From: Sphingomonas pruni NBRC 15498
GTDB taxonomy: Bacteria > Pseudomonadota > Alphaproteobacteria > Sphingomonadales > Sphingomonadaceae
Direction of reading: 5' to 3'
Length of the DNA stretch: 64,000 nucleotides
NCBI RefSeq assembly: GCF_001598455.1
Contig: NZ_BCYZ01000010.1
Coordinates: forward strand, 31,997 to 95,996
Every line of letters starts with the position of its first letter. The stretch's first letter is position 1. Of this stretch, positions 8,014 through 16,696 are shown piece after piece. A program made the position numbers and the translations under genes. A model generated the notes under the pieces. It saw only the letters and a list, made by a program, of their open reading frames with translations, searched no databases and was not told where the DNA came from.

Positions 8014-8694
8014 TCACGAATCCCAGCCCCAGGGGCGCTCGCGGAACCACTTGGTAATGACGTACTTCATGCCGGCGCGCACCTTCATGCCTTGATGGAT
8101 GGTGCTCGGATTGGGGCTGCCGTCGGGGCGCAGATTGTTCCAGCACAGCAATTTGCCGGTTTCCGGCTGGACGATCTTGTCGATCGCCTTGAACCGAGTC
8201 GCGCCGCCAGCTTCCGGCTCGTTCAGGTAGATCATCGCGGTCCAAGTGCGGTTGCCGGCGACCGACGTATATTTATCGAAGTCGATGCCGTCGGGCTCGA
8301 AATAGTCGGTGTGAGCCTTGAATTCCTGACCCACCGCATAACGCTGGCCCTGGATCGGTTCGCCATGCGCTGGGTCGAGGCCCATGAACGCCACAATGCG
8401 GCGTTCGAGTTCGGCGACCAGCGGAATCGCCTCGTCGAGGTCGCAGGTCTCGCTGGTGCGGAAGGCATGGTCGCCGTTGAAATCCGATATGGTCGATGGC
8501 CGTCGCTCCGCGTCGATCAGGGCGATCAGCTCGCGGCACATCTCGGCATCGATGAAACCCCGCTTCTGGAACAGCGTCAGTTTCTGGCTCGGTGTGCGCT
8601 GCACCGCGGGCTGCGCCATTATATGCGCCACGACCGGCTCCGACGGGTAGCCCGAACCGAGATTGAGGGGCGGGAGGGGCAGGGAGGTCGACAT
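8014..8694 (-). CDS. 2-oxoglutarate/Fe(II)-dependent oxygenase, prolyl 4-hydroxylase-like
   Basis: 226 residues. Fe(II) ligands are visible as the H-x-D pair in EFKAHTDYFE and the distal His in STIHQGMKVRAG. The 2-oxoglutarate-binding Lys is in KYVITKWFRE. The fold order, with WTAMIYLNEPEAGGATRF between the ligands, matches bacterial P4H-like dioxygenases. The hydroxylated substrate is unknown. ATG at 8694 is preferred over TTG at 8712 because it gives the usual length, though the ribosome site is weak for both. It stands alone between the TonB receptor and tRNA-His. Confidence 0.82.
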   Translation of the reverse strand: MSTSLPLPPLNLGSGYPSEPVVAHIMAQPAVQRTPSQKLTLFQKRGFIDAEMCRELIALIDAERRPSTISDFNGDHAFRTSETCDLDEAIPLVAELERRIVAFMGLDPAHGEPIQGQRYAVGQEFKAHTDYFEPDGIDFDKYTSVAGNRTWTAMIYLNEPEAGGATRFKAIDKIVQPETGKLLCWNNLRPDGSPNPSTIHQGMKVRAGMKYVITKWFRERPWGWDS

Positions 8695-8773
8695 GGCGAT
8701 CAGCCTAGCCAAATGATAGTATGTCGTCAGCCTTGACCTGCACGGGTCGGTGCCGCTAGGGGCGCGCGTTCAC

Positions 8774-8851
8774 GGCGACCGTAGTTCAATTGGTTAGAGC
8801 GCCGGCTTGTGATGCCGGAAGTTGCGGGTTCAAGTCCCGTCGGTCGCCCCA
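8774..8851 (+). tRNA. tRNA-His (GTG)
   Basis: A complete cloverleaf. G(-1) at 8774 faces C73 at 8848, the acceptor stem is GCGACCG/CGGTCGC, and the anticodon loop CTTGTGA carries GTG. The T arm is GCGGG-TTCAAGT-CCCGT and CCA is encoded at 8849-8851. The encoded G-1:C73 pair is the histidine identity feature. Confidence 0.95.
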
Positions 8852-8954
8852 TCATTCCAGCCATTTCGCGCTCGCGGCGCATTCGGGCTGGCCATCGCCG
8901 CTCTAGAAGAATATTACGCGGCTTCGTAATTTTCTTTGCCACACCGGAGCCAGC

Positions 8955-10007
8955 ATGACTTCCGTTTGGGACCTCCCCGATTTCGACGACCATGAGGGCG
9001 TTCATTTGTTTCGCGATCCGAAAGCGGGGCTGACCGCGATTATCGCGGTGCATTCGACTCACCTCGGCCCGGCGGCGGGCGGCGTGCGGTTCTGGCATTA
9101 TGCCGATGCCAATCGCGCCATCACCGACGCGCTCAGGCTGTCGCGCGGGATGAGCTACAAGAATGCCATGGCCGGACTTCCGCTGGGCGGCGGCAAGGGT
9201 GTCGTGCTGGCGTCGAAGCCGGGCGAGTCGATCAGCCAGGCGCAGCTCGAGGCGTTCGGCGCCGCGGTCGAGTCGCTCGGCGGGCGCTATGTGACGGCCG
9301 AGGATGTCGGCATGTCGGAAGCGAGCATGAAAGTGATCGCGACGCGAACCAAACATGTGTCCGGCCTTCCGGTGGCCGCGGGCGGCGCGGGCGGCGATCC
9401 GGGCCCGTTCACGTCGAGCGGCGTCTATCAGGGCGTCAAGGCCGCGGCGAAGCGTGGCCTCGGCGTCGATGCGATGGCGGGCGTGCATGTCGCGATCCAG
9501 GGCGTGGGCAGTGTAGGCGGCGGTCTCGCGCGGTTGCTCGCCGCTGACGGGGCCAAGCTGACGCTGGCCGACGTCAACATCGACAAGGCGAAGGCGCTAG
9601 CGTCCGAACTGGGCGCCGCGACCGTGCCGACCGAAGAGATCCTCACGCTCGACGCCGATATCGTCAGCCCCAACGCGCTCGGCGCGATTCTGACCGCCGA
9701 CACGATCGCAGCGCTCAACACCAAGGTGATCGCTGGCGGCGCCAACAACCAGCTCGCGACGCGCGAAGACGGCTCGCGGCTCCATGCCCGCGGCATCCTC
9801 TATGCGCCCGATTACGTGATCAACGCCGGCGGCATCATCAATGTCGGGCTCGAATATCTCGGCCAGGGCGACCGCGCCGAGGTCGAGGCGCGGATCGCGC
9901 GGATCCCCGAGCGCCTGATCGAAGTGTGGGACGAAAGCGACCGTACCGGCGAACCGGCATCGGACGTCGCGGACGCGATCGCTCGGCGACTGATCGGGCG
10001 GGGCTGA
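8955..10007 (+). CDS. Leu/Phe/Val/Glu-type amino-acid dehydrogenase
   Basis: 350 residues. The family reversibly deaminates a branched-chain or related L-amino acid to the 2-oxo acid with NAD(P)+. The catalytic lysines lie in SYKNAMAGLPLGGGKGV, the typical GGGKG motif. The Rossmann segment is VAIQGVGSVGGGLARLL, and the ANNQLA and YAPDYVINAGGIINV blocks follow. These features are closer to leucine/phenylalanine dehydrogenase than to classical glutamate dehydrogenase; the precise substrate cannot be fixed. GGAG lies before the ATG. Confidence 0.88.
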   Translation: MTSVWDLPDFDDHEGVHLFRDPKAGLTAIIAVHSTHLGPAAGGVRFWHYADANRAITDALRLSRGMSYKNAMAGLPLGGGKGVVLASKPGESISQAQLEAFGAAVESLGGRYVTAEDVGMSEASMKVIATRTKHVSGLPVAAGGAGGDPGPFTSSGVYQGVKAAAKRGLGVDAMAGVHVAIQGVGSVGGGLARLLAADGAKLTLADVNIDKAKALASELGAATVPTEEILTLDADIVSPNALGAILTADTIAALNTKVIAGGANNQLATREDGSRLHARGILYAPDYVINAGGIINVGLEYLGQGDRAEVEARIARIPERLIEVWDESDRTGEPASDVADAIARRLIGRG

Positions 10008-10111
10008 GGCGCGTAAGCCAAGCGTAGCGTCGTTACCGCCGCTCGTTTCGGGTTGATATAAGTAGATGGACGGGGTGACTGTCGGTCGAACTTTGCGTAG
10101 GGCCGTCAGCC

Positions 10112-10834
10112 GTGGCTAGTCTTCACGCCCTCGCCAATCCCGCGCGTTTCCTGCGCCTGGCACGTCCGCTGACGCCGGCCCTCCTGCTGGCTGGCGCGGT
10201 GTTGACCCTGTTCGGCTGCTGGGCTGGACTCACGCAGACGCCGCCAGACTATCTGCAGGGCGACAGCGTGCGAATTCTCTACATCCACGTGCCGACCGCC
10301 TGGTTGGGCATGGGCGGGTGGAGCGGGATCGCGCTCGCTAGTCTGTCCTATCTCGTCTGGCGGCATCCGCTGGCACGCGTCGCCGCGCGGGCGATCGCCT
10401 TGCCGGGCGCTGTGTTCGCATTTCTGTGCCTCGCCACCGGATCGATCTGGGGGCGGCCGACCTGGGGTACCTGGTGGGAGTGGGACGGCCGGCTGACCAG
10501 CATGTTGCTGCTGTTCTTCGTCTATCTCGCTTATATGGCGTTGGCGCGCGCAGACGCCGACCGTGGCGGGGACGGGCGGCTGCCGGCGATCTATGGCATC
10601 GCGGGCACGGTGCTGCTGCCGATCATTCGCTATTCGGTGGTGTGGTGGAATACCCTCCATCAGGGCGAAAGCATCGGGCTGACCAGCTCGACGATCGACT
10701 CCTCGATGTTGTGGCCGCTCTGGTTCACGCTCGCTGGCTTCACCTTTCTGTTCGCCGGCATCGTGCTGATGCGGATGCGGGCGATGCTGGCGCGCGAACG
10801 GCGCGAGGCAAGGATGCGGAGGATGGCGGCATGA
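10112..10834 (+). CDS. ccmC: Heme exporter/handling protein CcmC
   Basis: 240 residues, about six membrane segments. CcmC presents heme to CcmE in the periplasm during System I cytochrome c maturation. The tryptophan-rich WWD motif is GTWWEWDGRLTS, and the flanking histidine-bearing loops are ILYIHVPTAWLGMG and VVWWNTLHQGES. The start is GTG at 10112. It heads a run of overlapping genes (ccmCDEFGH plus a TPR gene). ccmA and ccmB, often next to ccmC, are not here: the gene before is an amino-acid dehydrogenase. Confidence 0.95.
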   Translation: MASLHALANPARFLRLARPLTPALLLAGAVLTLFGCWAGLTQTPPDYLQGDSVRILYIHVPTAWLGMGGWSGIALASLSYLVWRHPLARVAARAIALPGAVFAFLCLATGSIWGRPTWGTWWEWDGRLTSMLLLFFVYLAYMALARADADRGGDGRLPAIYGIAGTVLLPIIRYSVVWWNTLHQGESIGLTSSTIDSSMLWPLWFTLAGFTFLFAGIVLMRMRAMLARERREARMRRMAA

Positions 10835-10944
10835 ATCAGTGGCTGTTCGTCGCCGCGGCTTATGGCCTGACGCTTGGCGCGACGGTCGCGCTGATCGGCT
10901 GGAGCTATGCCGCGATGCGCGCCGTGGAGCGCGAGCGCAAGTGA
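10831..10944 (+). CDS. ccmD: CcmD, small membrane subunit of the heme-handling complex
   Basis: 37 residues: MNQWLFVAAAYGLTLGATV, a single membrane helix and a charged tail ending in RAVERERK. Its size, its place between ccmC and ccmE and the ATGA overlap with ccmC identify it. CcmD helps release holo-CcmE from the CcmABC complex. Confidence 0.92.
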   Translation: MNQWLFVAAAYGLTLGATVALIGWSYAAMRAVERERK

Positions 10945-11375
10945 AGCCGAAGCATCAGCGACTATGGCTCGCGGGGCTGGCGATCCTGGCGATCGCCGGG
11001 GCAAGCGCGCTCGCTTTGTCCGGGCTCAAGGACCAGGCGGCGTTCTTCTACGCGCCGTCCGACGTGAAGAAGCAGGGGTTGCCCTTGGGCAAGGCGGTTC
11101 GGCTCGGCGGCCTGGTCGAGGCCGGGTCGATCAAGCGCGCCGCCGACGGCGTGACGCTCGACTTCGTGGTGACCGACGGCGCCGCCAGCACGCCGGTGAG
11201 CTTCAAGGGGATCGCGCCCGATCTGTTCCGCGAGAAATCGGGCGTCGTCGCGGAGGGGCAATTCCAACCCGACGGCAGCTTCGTCGCGACCAATCTGCTC
11301 GCCAAGCACGATGAGAAATACCAGCCGCCAGAAATGGCCGGCAAGCTCCACGAGACGAGGTCGCTCAAGCAATGA
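10941..11375 (+). CDS. ccmE: Heme chaperone CcmE
   Basis: 144 residues from GTG at 10941, overlapping the ccmD stop (GTGA). It has one N-terminal membrane anchor and a periplasmic OB-fold. The heme-binding motif is AKHDEKYQPPE, with His123 for the covalent bond and Tyr127. FFYAPSDV and IRLGGLV-type RLGGLVEAGS segments are typical. It carries heme from CcmC to CcmF/H. Confidence 0.95.
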   Translation: MKPKHQRLWLAGLAILAIAGASALALSGLKDQAAFFYAPSDVKKQGLPLGKAVRLGGLVEAGSIKRAADGVTLDFVVTDGAASTPVSFKGIAPDLFREKSGVVAEGQFQPDGSFVATNLLAKHDEKYQPPEMAGKLHETRSLKQ

Positions 11376-13306
11376 TCGCCGAGGGGGGACTGGCGGCATT
11401 GTGGCTCGCCGCCGTGATGGCGGTGTTGCAGCTCGTGCTGGCGTCGAGCGCGGTGATTGGCGGTCGAGCGGAAATGGCGCGAGCGGTGCGTCCGGCGGCG
11501 ATCGCGCAAGGCGTGCTGACGGCGCTGGCGATGCTGTGCCTGATCCTGGTGTTCGTCCAGTCCGACATGTCGGTCCTGCTGGTCGCGGAGAACAGCCATT
11601 CGCTCAAGCCGATGATCTACAAGATCGCCGGGGCTTGGGGGAATCACGAAGGATCGATGCTGCTCTGGGTGACGATCCTGGGGCTGGCCGGCGCGGCGGT
11701 CGCGATCTTCGAGCGGCGGCTCGACCAACGCACGCTCAACGCGACGATCGGGGCACAGGCGCTGATCGCGATGGGCTTTTATGCCTTCCTGCTGTTCGCC
11801 TCGAACCCGTTCGCACGGCTGTTTCCGTCGCCGCCCGACGGCAACGGCCTCAACCCGCTCCTCCAGGATCCCGGCTTGGCGTTCCATCCGCCGACCTTGT
11901 ATGTCGGCTATGTCGGCATCTCGGTCGCCTTCTCGTTCGCGGTCGGGGCGCTGGTCACACGCGATGTCGGGCCGGCCTTTGCCCGCGCGATGCGCCCCTG
12001 GGTGCTGGGCGCGTGGATCTTCCTGACGATCGGCATCACCGCCGGCAGCTATTGGGCTTATTACGAGCTCGGCTGGGGTGGTTGGTGGTTTTGGGATCCG
12101 GTCGAGAATGCCAGCCTGATGCCCTGGCTGGCCGCGACCGCCTTGCTCCATTCGGTATCGGTATTGGCGACGCGCGACGGCTTGCGCGCCTGGACGATCA
12201 TGCTGGCGGTGGTCGCTTTCTCGATGAGCATGATCGGCACGTTCCTGGTCCGCTCGGGGATTTTGACCAGCGTGCACGCCTTCGCCGTCGATCCGAAGCG
12301 CGGCGCGTTCCTGTTGGCGTTGCTGGCGATCTATATCGGCGGCGCGCTGGCGCTTTTCGCGGCGCGGATCGGGACCGTCCGGCAAGGCAATACCTTCGCG
12401 CCGGTCAGTCGCGAAGGCGCGCTGGTGGTCAACAATCTGCTCCTCTCGGTGGTCCTGGGAATCGTGCTGATCGGCACGCTCTATCCGCTCGCGGCGGCAG
12501 GCTGGGGCGTGCAGTTGTCGGTCGGCAAGCCATTCTTCGACAAGACGGTGGGACCGGTGGCGCTGGCGCTGGTCGTGTTCATGGCGATCGGGCCGCTGCT
12601 GCGCTGGCGACGCGACGAGACGCAAGCATTGCTCAAGCGGATGACCTGGCCGGTCGCGGCGTCCTGCGCCGCCCTGATCGTGCTGGTGCCGTTCGCTTGG
12701 GGCGCGGGCGTTTTGCCGCTGGCGGCCCTTGTGCTTGCCGCCGGGCTCGCGGTCGCCAGCGTCGCGCCGTTATGGGGACGCAATTTGCGCCGCACCCCGC
12801 TCTTCACCTGGGGCATGGTGGTCGCGCATCTGGGCGTCGCGGTGAGCCTGGCGGGCATGGCGAGCGACAGCGCCTTCACCAAGGAAACCCTGGCGGTTTT
12901 GCGCCAGGGCGAGACGCGCGCCGTCGGGCCGTATCTGGTCACCATGACCGGTATCCGTCCGGTGGTCGGGCCCAATTGGTCGGCGATCGCCGCCGATCTC
13001 AGCATCCGCCGCGGCGAGAACGGCAAGCCGTTCATCCTGTCGCCGCAGTCGCGCTTCTTCGCCAGCCCGCCGACAACGACCAGCGAAAGCGCGATCGCGA
13101 CCCGGCTCGACGGGCAACTCTACACCGTGCTCGGGCAGGCCGACGGCAAAGGCGGATGGCAGGTTCGCTTGTGGTGGAAGCCGTTCGTCACCTTGATCTG
13201 GCTGGGCGGGGCATTGATCGGGCTCGGCGGCGCCTTGTCGTTCCTTGGCCGGATCCGCCGTCGCAACCGGGCGGTCTATGAGGAACATGAGGAGGCAGTG
13301 GCGTGA
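11372..13306 (+). CDS. ccmF: Cytochrome c heme lyase subunit CcmF
   Basis: 644 residues with many membrane helices. The WWD motif is GGWWFWDPVENASLMPW, and histidine-bearing loops include ENSHSLKPM, WGNHEGSMLLW and LAFHPPTLYVGYVG. CcmF with CcmH attaches heme to the apocytochrome CXXCH. The length is normal for the family. It starts at ATG 11372, overlapping ccmE by four bases, and its end overlaps ccmG. Confidence 0.96.
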   Translation: MIAEGGLAALWLAAVMAVLQLVLASSAVIGGRAEMARAVRPAAIAQGVLTALAMLCLILVFVQSDMSVLLVAENSHSLKPMIYKIAGAWGNHEGSMLLWVTILGLAGAAVAIFERRLDQRTLNATIGAQALIAMGFYAFLLFASNPFARLFPSPPDGNGLNPLLQDPGLAFHPPTLYVGYVGISVAFSFAVGALVTRDVGPAFARAMRPWVLGAWIFLTIGITAGSYWAYYELGWGGWWFWDPVENASLMPWLAATALLHSVSVLATRDGLRAWTIMLAVVAFSMSMIGTFLVRSGILTSVHAFAVDPKRGAFLLALLAIYIGGALALFAARIGTVRQGNTFAPVSREGALVVNNLLLSVVLGIVLIGTLYPLAAAGWGVQLSVGKPFFDKTVGPVALALVVFMAIGPLLRWRRDETQALLKRMTWPVAASCAALIVLVPFAWGAGVLPLAALVLAAGLAVASVAPLWGRNLRRTPLFTWGMVVAHLGVAVSLAGMASDSAFTKETLAVLRQGETRAVGPYLVTMTGIRPVVGPNWSAIAADLSIRRGENGKPFILSPQSRFFASPPTTTSESAIATRLDGQLYTVLGQADGKGGWQVRLWWKPFVTLIWLGGALIGLGGALSFLGRIRRRNRAVYEEHEEAVA

Positions 13307-13830
13307 GGCGCATGCTGCTCTGGCTGCCGCTCCTGCTGTTCGCGGCGCTGTTCGGGCTGGTCGCGCTCGGGCTGTTCAAGCCGGCGGACCGCACCGTGCG
13401 CTCGGCGATGGTCGACAAGCCGCTGCCCGATTTCACGCTGCCGGCGATGCTGGCGAGCAAGCCGGGCATCGCGCGCTCCAGCTTCGGTGGCGGCAAGCCG
13501 CGCCTGATCAACGTGTTCGCCAGCTGGTGCGTACCGTGCATCGCCGAGGCGCCGGAACTGATGAAATTGAAAGCCGCCGGCGTGCCGATCGACGGTATCG
13601 CGATCAACGACACGCCCGAGGCGATACAGACGTTTCTCGACCGCAACGGCGACCCCTATCAGCGGATCGGCAACGACAAGGCCAGCCAGGTGCAGATCGC
13701 CTTGGGCTCGTCCGGCGTGCCGGAGACCTTCCTGATCGACGGGCGCGGGCGGATCGTTCGGCAATATGTCAGCAATCTGCAGGACGATCAGGTCGACGAC
13801 ATCCTCAAGACGTGGCGGGGGATGCGATGA
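13303..13830 (+). CDS. ccmG: Periplasmic thiol-disulfide oxidoreductase CcmG/DsbE
   Basis: 175 residues. There is one N-terminal membrane anchor and then a thioredoxin fold with active site FASWCVPC (Cys76, Cys79). The cis-Pro segment is SSGVPETFLIDGRG. It keeps the cysteines of apocytochrome c and CcmH reduced. The GTG start overlaps ccmF (GTGA) and the stop overlaps ccmH (ATGA). Confidence 0.94.
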   Translation: MRRMLLWLPLLLFAALFGLVALGLFKPADRTVRSAMVDKPLPDFTLPAMLASKPGIARSSFGGGKPRLINVFASWCVPCIAEAPELMKLKAAGVPIDGIAINDTPEAIQTFLDRNGDPYQRIGNDKASQVQIALGSSGVPETFLIDGRGRIVRQYVSNLQDDQVDDILKTWRGMR

Positions 13831-14342
13831 GACCTCTCCCCCGCTTCCTGCGTCATGCCGGGCTTGTTCCGGCACCCAACGAGAGGCAGGCGAGTTGCGT
13901 GGAGTCGAAAGGCATACGCTTGCGGCGCGTTGGACCCCGGCACAAAGCCGGGGTGACGGTAGTGTTGGGGCTGATCCTGGCCGCCATCAATCCCGCACTC
14001 GCCGAAAAAGCCTCGCTCGCCGACACCCAGCTCAGCGATCCTGCCAAGGAGGCGCAGGCCAAGGCGTTGATGGAGACGATCCGTTGCGTCGAGTGCCAAG
14101 GGCAAGCGATCTCCGACAGCAACGCCGATATCGCCGGCAACATGCGCTCGCTGATCCGCGAGCGGATCAAAGCCGGCGAGAGCCCGGAACAGGTGCGCGC
14201 CTGGCTGATCCAGCGCTATGGCGATTATATCAGCTATGACCCGCCATTGGGCGGCGCGACCTGGCCGCTCTGGGCAGCGCCGTTCGTGCTGCTCACGATC
14301 GGAATCGTCATCGCGCGGTCGAGCTTCAGGAGGAAGCGCTGA
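13827..14342 (+). CDS. ccmH: Cytochrome c maturation protein CcmH, with a repeat inserted in its signal region
   Basis: 171 residues. The active-site pair is IRCVECQGQAISDSNADIA (Cys87, Cys90). One C-terminal membrane helix follows PPLGGATWPLWAAPF, as in CcmH/CcmL reductases that resolve the apocytochrome disulfide. The N-terminus is odd: between MRPLPRFL and the hydrophobic VVLGLILAAINPALA lie about 36 residues encoded by a palindromic repeat (13851-13957) that stays in frame. ATG at 13827 fits the ATGA overlap with ccmG. GTG at 13953 would restore a short signal peptide but lacks a good ribosome site. Confidence 0.9.
   Translation: MRPLPRFLRHAGLVPAPNERQASCVESKGIRLRRVGPRHKAGVTVVLGLILAAINPALAEKASLADTQLSDPAKEAQAKALMETIRCVECQGQAISDSNADIAGNMRSLIRERIKAGESPEQVRAWLIQRYGDYISYDPPLGGATWPLWAAPFVLLTIGIVIARSSFRRKR
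13851..13957. repeat. Palindromic intergenic-type repeat inserted within the ccmH 5' end
   Basis: The left arm (CGTCATGCCGGGCTTGTTCC...) and right arm (...CACAAAGCCGGGGTGACG) are imperfect reverse complements about 80 bp apart. Each arm is also a small hairpin (GCCGG/CCGGC and CCCCGGC/GCCGGGG). The CGTCAT...ATGACG-type ends match a class of small mobile repeats frequent between sphingomonad genes. Here it lies inside an open reading frame. Confidence 0.7.
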
Positions 14343-14986
14343 TGGGCTGGATTATGCTCGCGCTGATCGGGCTGATGACGGCGGCTTTGCTCGCCGTGCT
14401 CCGCCTGCCGCGGACCTTGTGGCCGATGGCCGGCGCCGCGCTGATGCTGGGGGCGGCCGGCTATGCCTGGCAGGGTCAGCCCGACCTCGCCGCGCAGCCG
14501 GTCGCGGCCGACGCGGTCAAGCTGCCGCAGAGCTTCGCGTACAAGAAGCTGCGCGACACCTTCTTTGGCCGCTTCGGTGGCGAGTCGATGTATTTCGGCA
14601 TTTCCGATGTCGCGCTGGCCAATGGCGATCCCGACTTCGCGGCGCGCGCGCTGACCGGCGGGGTCGATTATGCTCCGCAGAACGCGGCGATGTGGAGCGA
14701 ACTCGGCAACGTGATCGCGCTGCACGATCGTGGCATGGTGTCGCCGGCGTCGTTGCTGGCCTATCGCCGCGCGATGATGCTGGCGCCGCAGAATCCGGGG
14801 CCACCCTTGTTCCTCGGTCTCGCCTACATTCGCGCCGGAGAATTCGCCAAGGCGCGGCCGCTGTGGAAGCACGCGCTGGATCTGACCCCCAAGGATGCGA
14901 GCTATCGCGACGAGATCGCTCGCCGGCTGGCGCTGCTCGACACGCTGCTCGCCGAAATCGCCCGCGAACCATCCGCCCCACGCTGA
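14342..14986 (+). CDS. TPR-containing cytochrome c biogenesis protein (CcmI/CycH-like)
   Basis: 214 residues. Two N-terminal hydrophobic segments are followed by a TPR region: APQNAAMWSELGNVIALHDRG and PGPPLFLGLAYIRAGEFAKARPLWKHALDL. CcmI-type proteins hold the C-terminus of apocytochrome c for the heme lyase. It is shorter than classical CcmI and could equally be called the TPR half of a split CcmH. It starts within the ccmH stop (TGATG) and ends the operon. Confidence 0.82.
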   Translation: MGWIMLALIGLMTAALLAVLRLPRTLWPMAGAALMLGAAGYAWQGQPDLAAQPVAADAVKLPQSFAYKKLRDTFFGRFGGESMYFGISDVALANGDPDFAARALTGGVDYAPQNAAMWSELGNVIALHDRGMVSPASLLAYRRAMMLAPQNPGPPLFLGLAYIRAGEFAKARPLWKHALDLTPKDASYRDEIARRLALLDTLLAEIAREPSAPR

Positions 14987-14999
14987 ACGCGGGGCGGAT
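14971..14999. terminator. Hairpin between the ccm operon and ald (possible shared terminator)
   Basis: Perfect 9-bp stem ATCCGCCCC/GGGGCGGAT with an 11-base loop, overlapping the last codons of the TPR gene. The convergent ald gene ends at 15022. There is no clear T run on either side, so it is a weak terminator call. Confidence 0.4.
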
Positions 15000-15021
15000 C
15001 GTCAGAGGGCCTTCCGCCTGA

Positions 15022-16128
15022 TCAGGCGCGCCAGGCCTCGAACGGGAGATCGAGCGCTTCGGCCACCGCCTGGTGGGTGATCTTGCCCTTGTAGACGTTG
15101 AGCCCATTGGCGAGGTGCGGGTCGGCCTTCATCGCCGCCTCGGCGCCCAGATTGGCGAGCTTGAGCGCGAAGGGCAGGGTGGCGTTGTTGAGCGCGAAGG
15201 CCGAGGTGCGGGCGACCGCGCCCGGCATATTGGCGACGCAATAATGGATCACGCCGTCGACCTCGAACACCGGATCCTCGTGCGTCGTCGCGTGGCTGGT
15301 CTCGAAGCAGCCGCCCTGGTCGATCGCGATGTCGACCAGCACAGAGCCGCGCTTCATCGTCTTGACCATCTCGCGCGTGACGAGCTTGGGCGCGGCCGCA
15401 CCGGGAACCAGCACCGCGCCGATCACGAGGTGCGCGTTCTTGACCGCCTGCGCGATCGCCGACTTGGACGCATATTGCGTCTTGATCTGGCTCGAGAAGA
15501 ACATGTCGAGCTCGGCCAGACGGTCGTTGTTGATGTCGTAGATGGTGACGTCGGCGCGCATGCCGACCGCCATCTGCGCGGCGTTGACGCCCGAGACGCC
15601 GCCGCCAAGGATCGCGACCTTGGCCGGCGCCACGCCGGGCACGCCGCCCAGCAGGACGCCGCGGCCGCCCTGCTCCTTTTCGAGATAGTGCGCGCCGACC
15701 TGGACCGACATGCGGCCGGCGACTTCGGACATCGGCTTCAAGAGGGGCAGACCGCCGCGCGCCGCGGTAACTGTCTCATAGGCGATGCAGGTCGCGCCGG
15801 ACTTCATCAGGCCCTCGGCCTGAGGCTTGTCGGCGGCGAGGTGGAGATAGGTGAAGAGGACATGGCGCGGCTCGAGCATCGCCACTTCCTGCGGCTGCGG
15901 CTCCTTGACCTTCACGATCATGTCGGACTCGGCGAACACGGTCTTCGCATCGGGCACGATCCGCGCGCCGGCGTCGATATAGGCCTGGTCCTCGAAATCG
16001 ATGCCCATGCCGGCCTTGGTCTCGACGATCACTTCGTGGCCGGCGGCATGGAGTTCGGCGACCGACGAAGGGGTCAGGCCGACGCGATATTCGTGATTCT
16101 TGATTTCCTTGGGGACACCGACTCGCAT
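15022..16128 (-). CDS. ald: Alanine dehydrogenase
   Basis: 368 residues. It oxidises L-alanine to pyruvate and ammonia with NAD+. The family N-terminus MRVGVPKEIKNHEYRVGLTP is exact in character. The catalytic Lys/His region (KVKEPQPQEV, LFTYLHLA) and the Rossmann motif VAILGGGVSGVNAAQMA are present, followed by DIAIDQGGCFETSHATTHEDP and VANMPGAVARTSAFALNNATLPF. AGGAG precedes ATG 16128. The divergent Lrp-type gene is its likely regulator. Confidence 0.96.
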   Translation of the reverse strand: MRVGVPKEIKNHEYRVGLTPSSVAELHAAGHEVIVETKAGMGIDFEDQAYIDAGARIVPDAKTVFAESDMIVKVKEPQPQEVAMLEPRHVLFTYLHLAADKPQAEGLMKSGATCIAYETVTAARGGLPLLKPMSEVAGRMSVQVGAHYLEKEQGGRGVLLGGVPGVAPAKVAILGGGVSGVNAAQMAVGMRADVTIYDINNDRLAELDMFFSSQIKTQYASKSAIAQAVKNAHLVIGAVLVPGAAAPKLVTREMVKTMKRGSVLVDIAIDQGGCFETSHATTHEDPVFEVDGVIHYCVANMPGAVARTSAFALNNATLPFALKLANLGAEAAMKADPHLANGLNVYKGKITHQAVAEALDLPFEAWRA

Positions 16129-16252
16129 GTGAACTCTCCTGAGGGGTTTGGCTGCAAATAGCGCCGACGAGGCGAGAGAGGTTCGCAAGTTTTTTGACAG
16201 GAGCGACCCCTGGCAGGATATGTTTGCGTGATTATATTTCAATGAGAGAAAA

Positions 16253-16696
16253 ATGCTCGACCATCTCGATCGCAAGATCCTCAAACAACTCGTCGTCAAT
16301 TCGGACCTGACAAGTGCGGAACTCGGCGAGGCGGTAGGCCTGTCGGGAAGCGCTGCGCACCGCCGCGTCGGCAGCCTGCGCGACCGCGGGCTGATCGCGG
16401 GGTTCCGCGCGGTACTGTCGCATGAGGCGCGGGGACATCCCGCGGTGGTCATGGTCAACGTCACGCTCCGCGACCAGCGGCAGGAGACGATGGCGGCATT
16501 CGAGGCAGAGATTAAAGAATGTCCGGAAGTACGCGACTGTTTCCTGATGAGCGGCGAGGCCGATTACATGCTCCATGTCGAGGTGACGCGCGACGACAGT
16601 TTCGAGCGGATTCACCGCGAGACGCTGTCGCGCCTGCCCGGCGTCACGCGGCTCGCGTCGCACTTCGTCATTCGCGAGGTCATCCGTCGCCCGTGA
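16253..16696 (+). CDS. Lrp/AsnC family regulator (AldR-like)
   Basis: 147 residues. An N-terminal helix-turn-helix (LDRKILKQLVVNSDLTSAELGEAVGLS, then AAHRRVGSLRDRGLI) is followed by the RAM ligand-binding domain (VMVNVTLRD, CPEVRDCFLMSGEADYMLHVEV). It is divergent from ald with 124 bp between the starts. This arrangement is common where an Lrp protein senses amino acids and controls alanine dehydrogenase. The regulatory link is inferred. Confidence 0.9.
   Translation: MLDHLDRKILKQLVVNSDLTSAELGEAVGLSGSAAHRRVGSLRDRGLIAGFRAVLSHEARGHPAVVMVNVTLRDQRQETMAAFEAEIKECPEVRDCFLMSGEADYMLHVEVTRDDSFERIHRETLSRLPGVTRLASHFVIREVIRRP

Noticed and set aside
5243..8694. TonB receptor plus 2OG-Fe(II) oxygenase as an iron-uptake pair like Fiu-PiuC
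   Set aside because: They share direction, but 290 bp separate them, and the oxygenase is P4H-like rather than PiuC-like; the link is too weak to claim.
11048..12625. 525-residue minus-strand open frame opposite ccmE/ccmF
   Set aside because: Arg/Gln/His-rich translation with no motif; an antisense shadow of high-GC ccmF.
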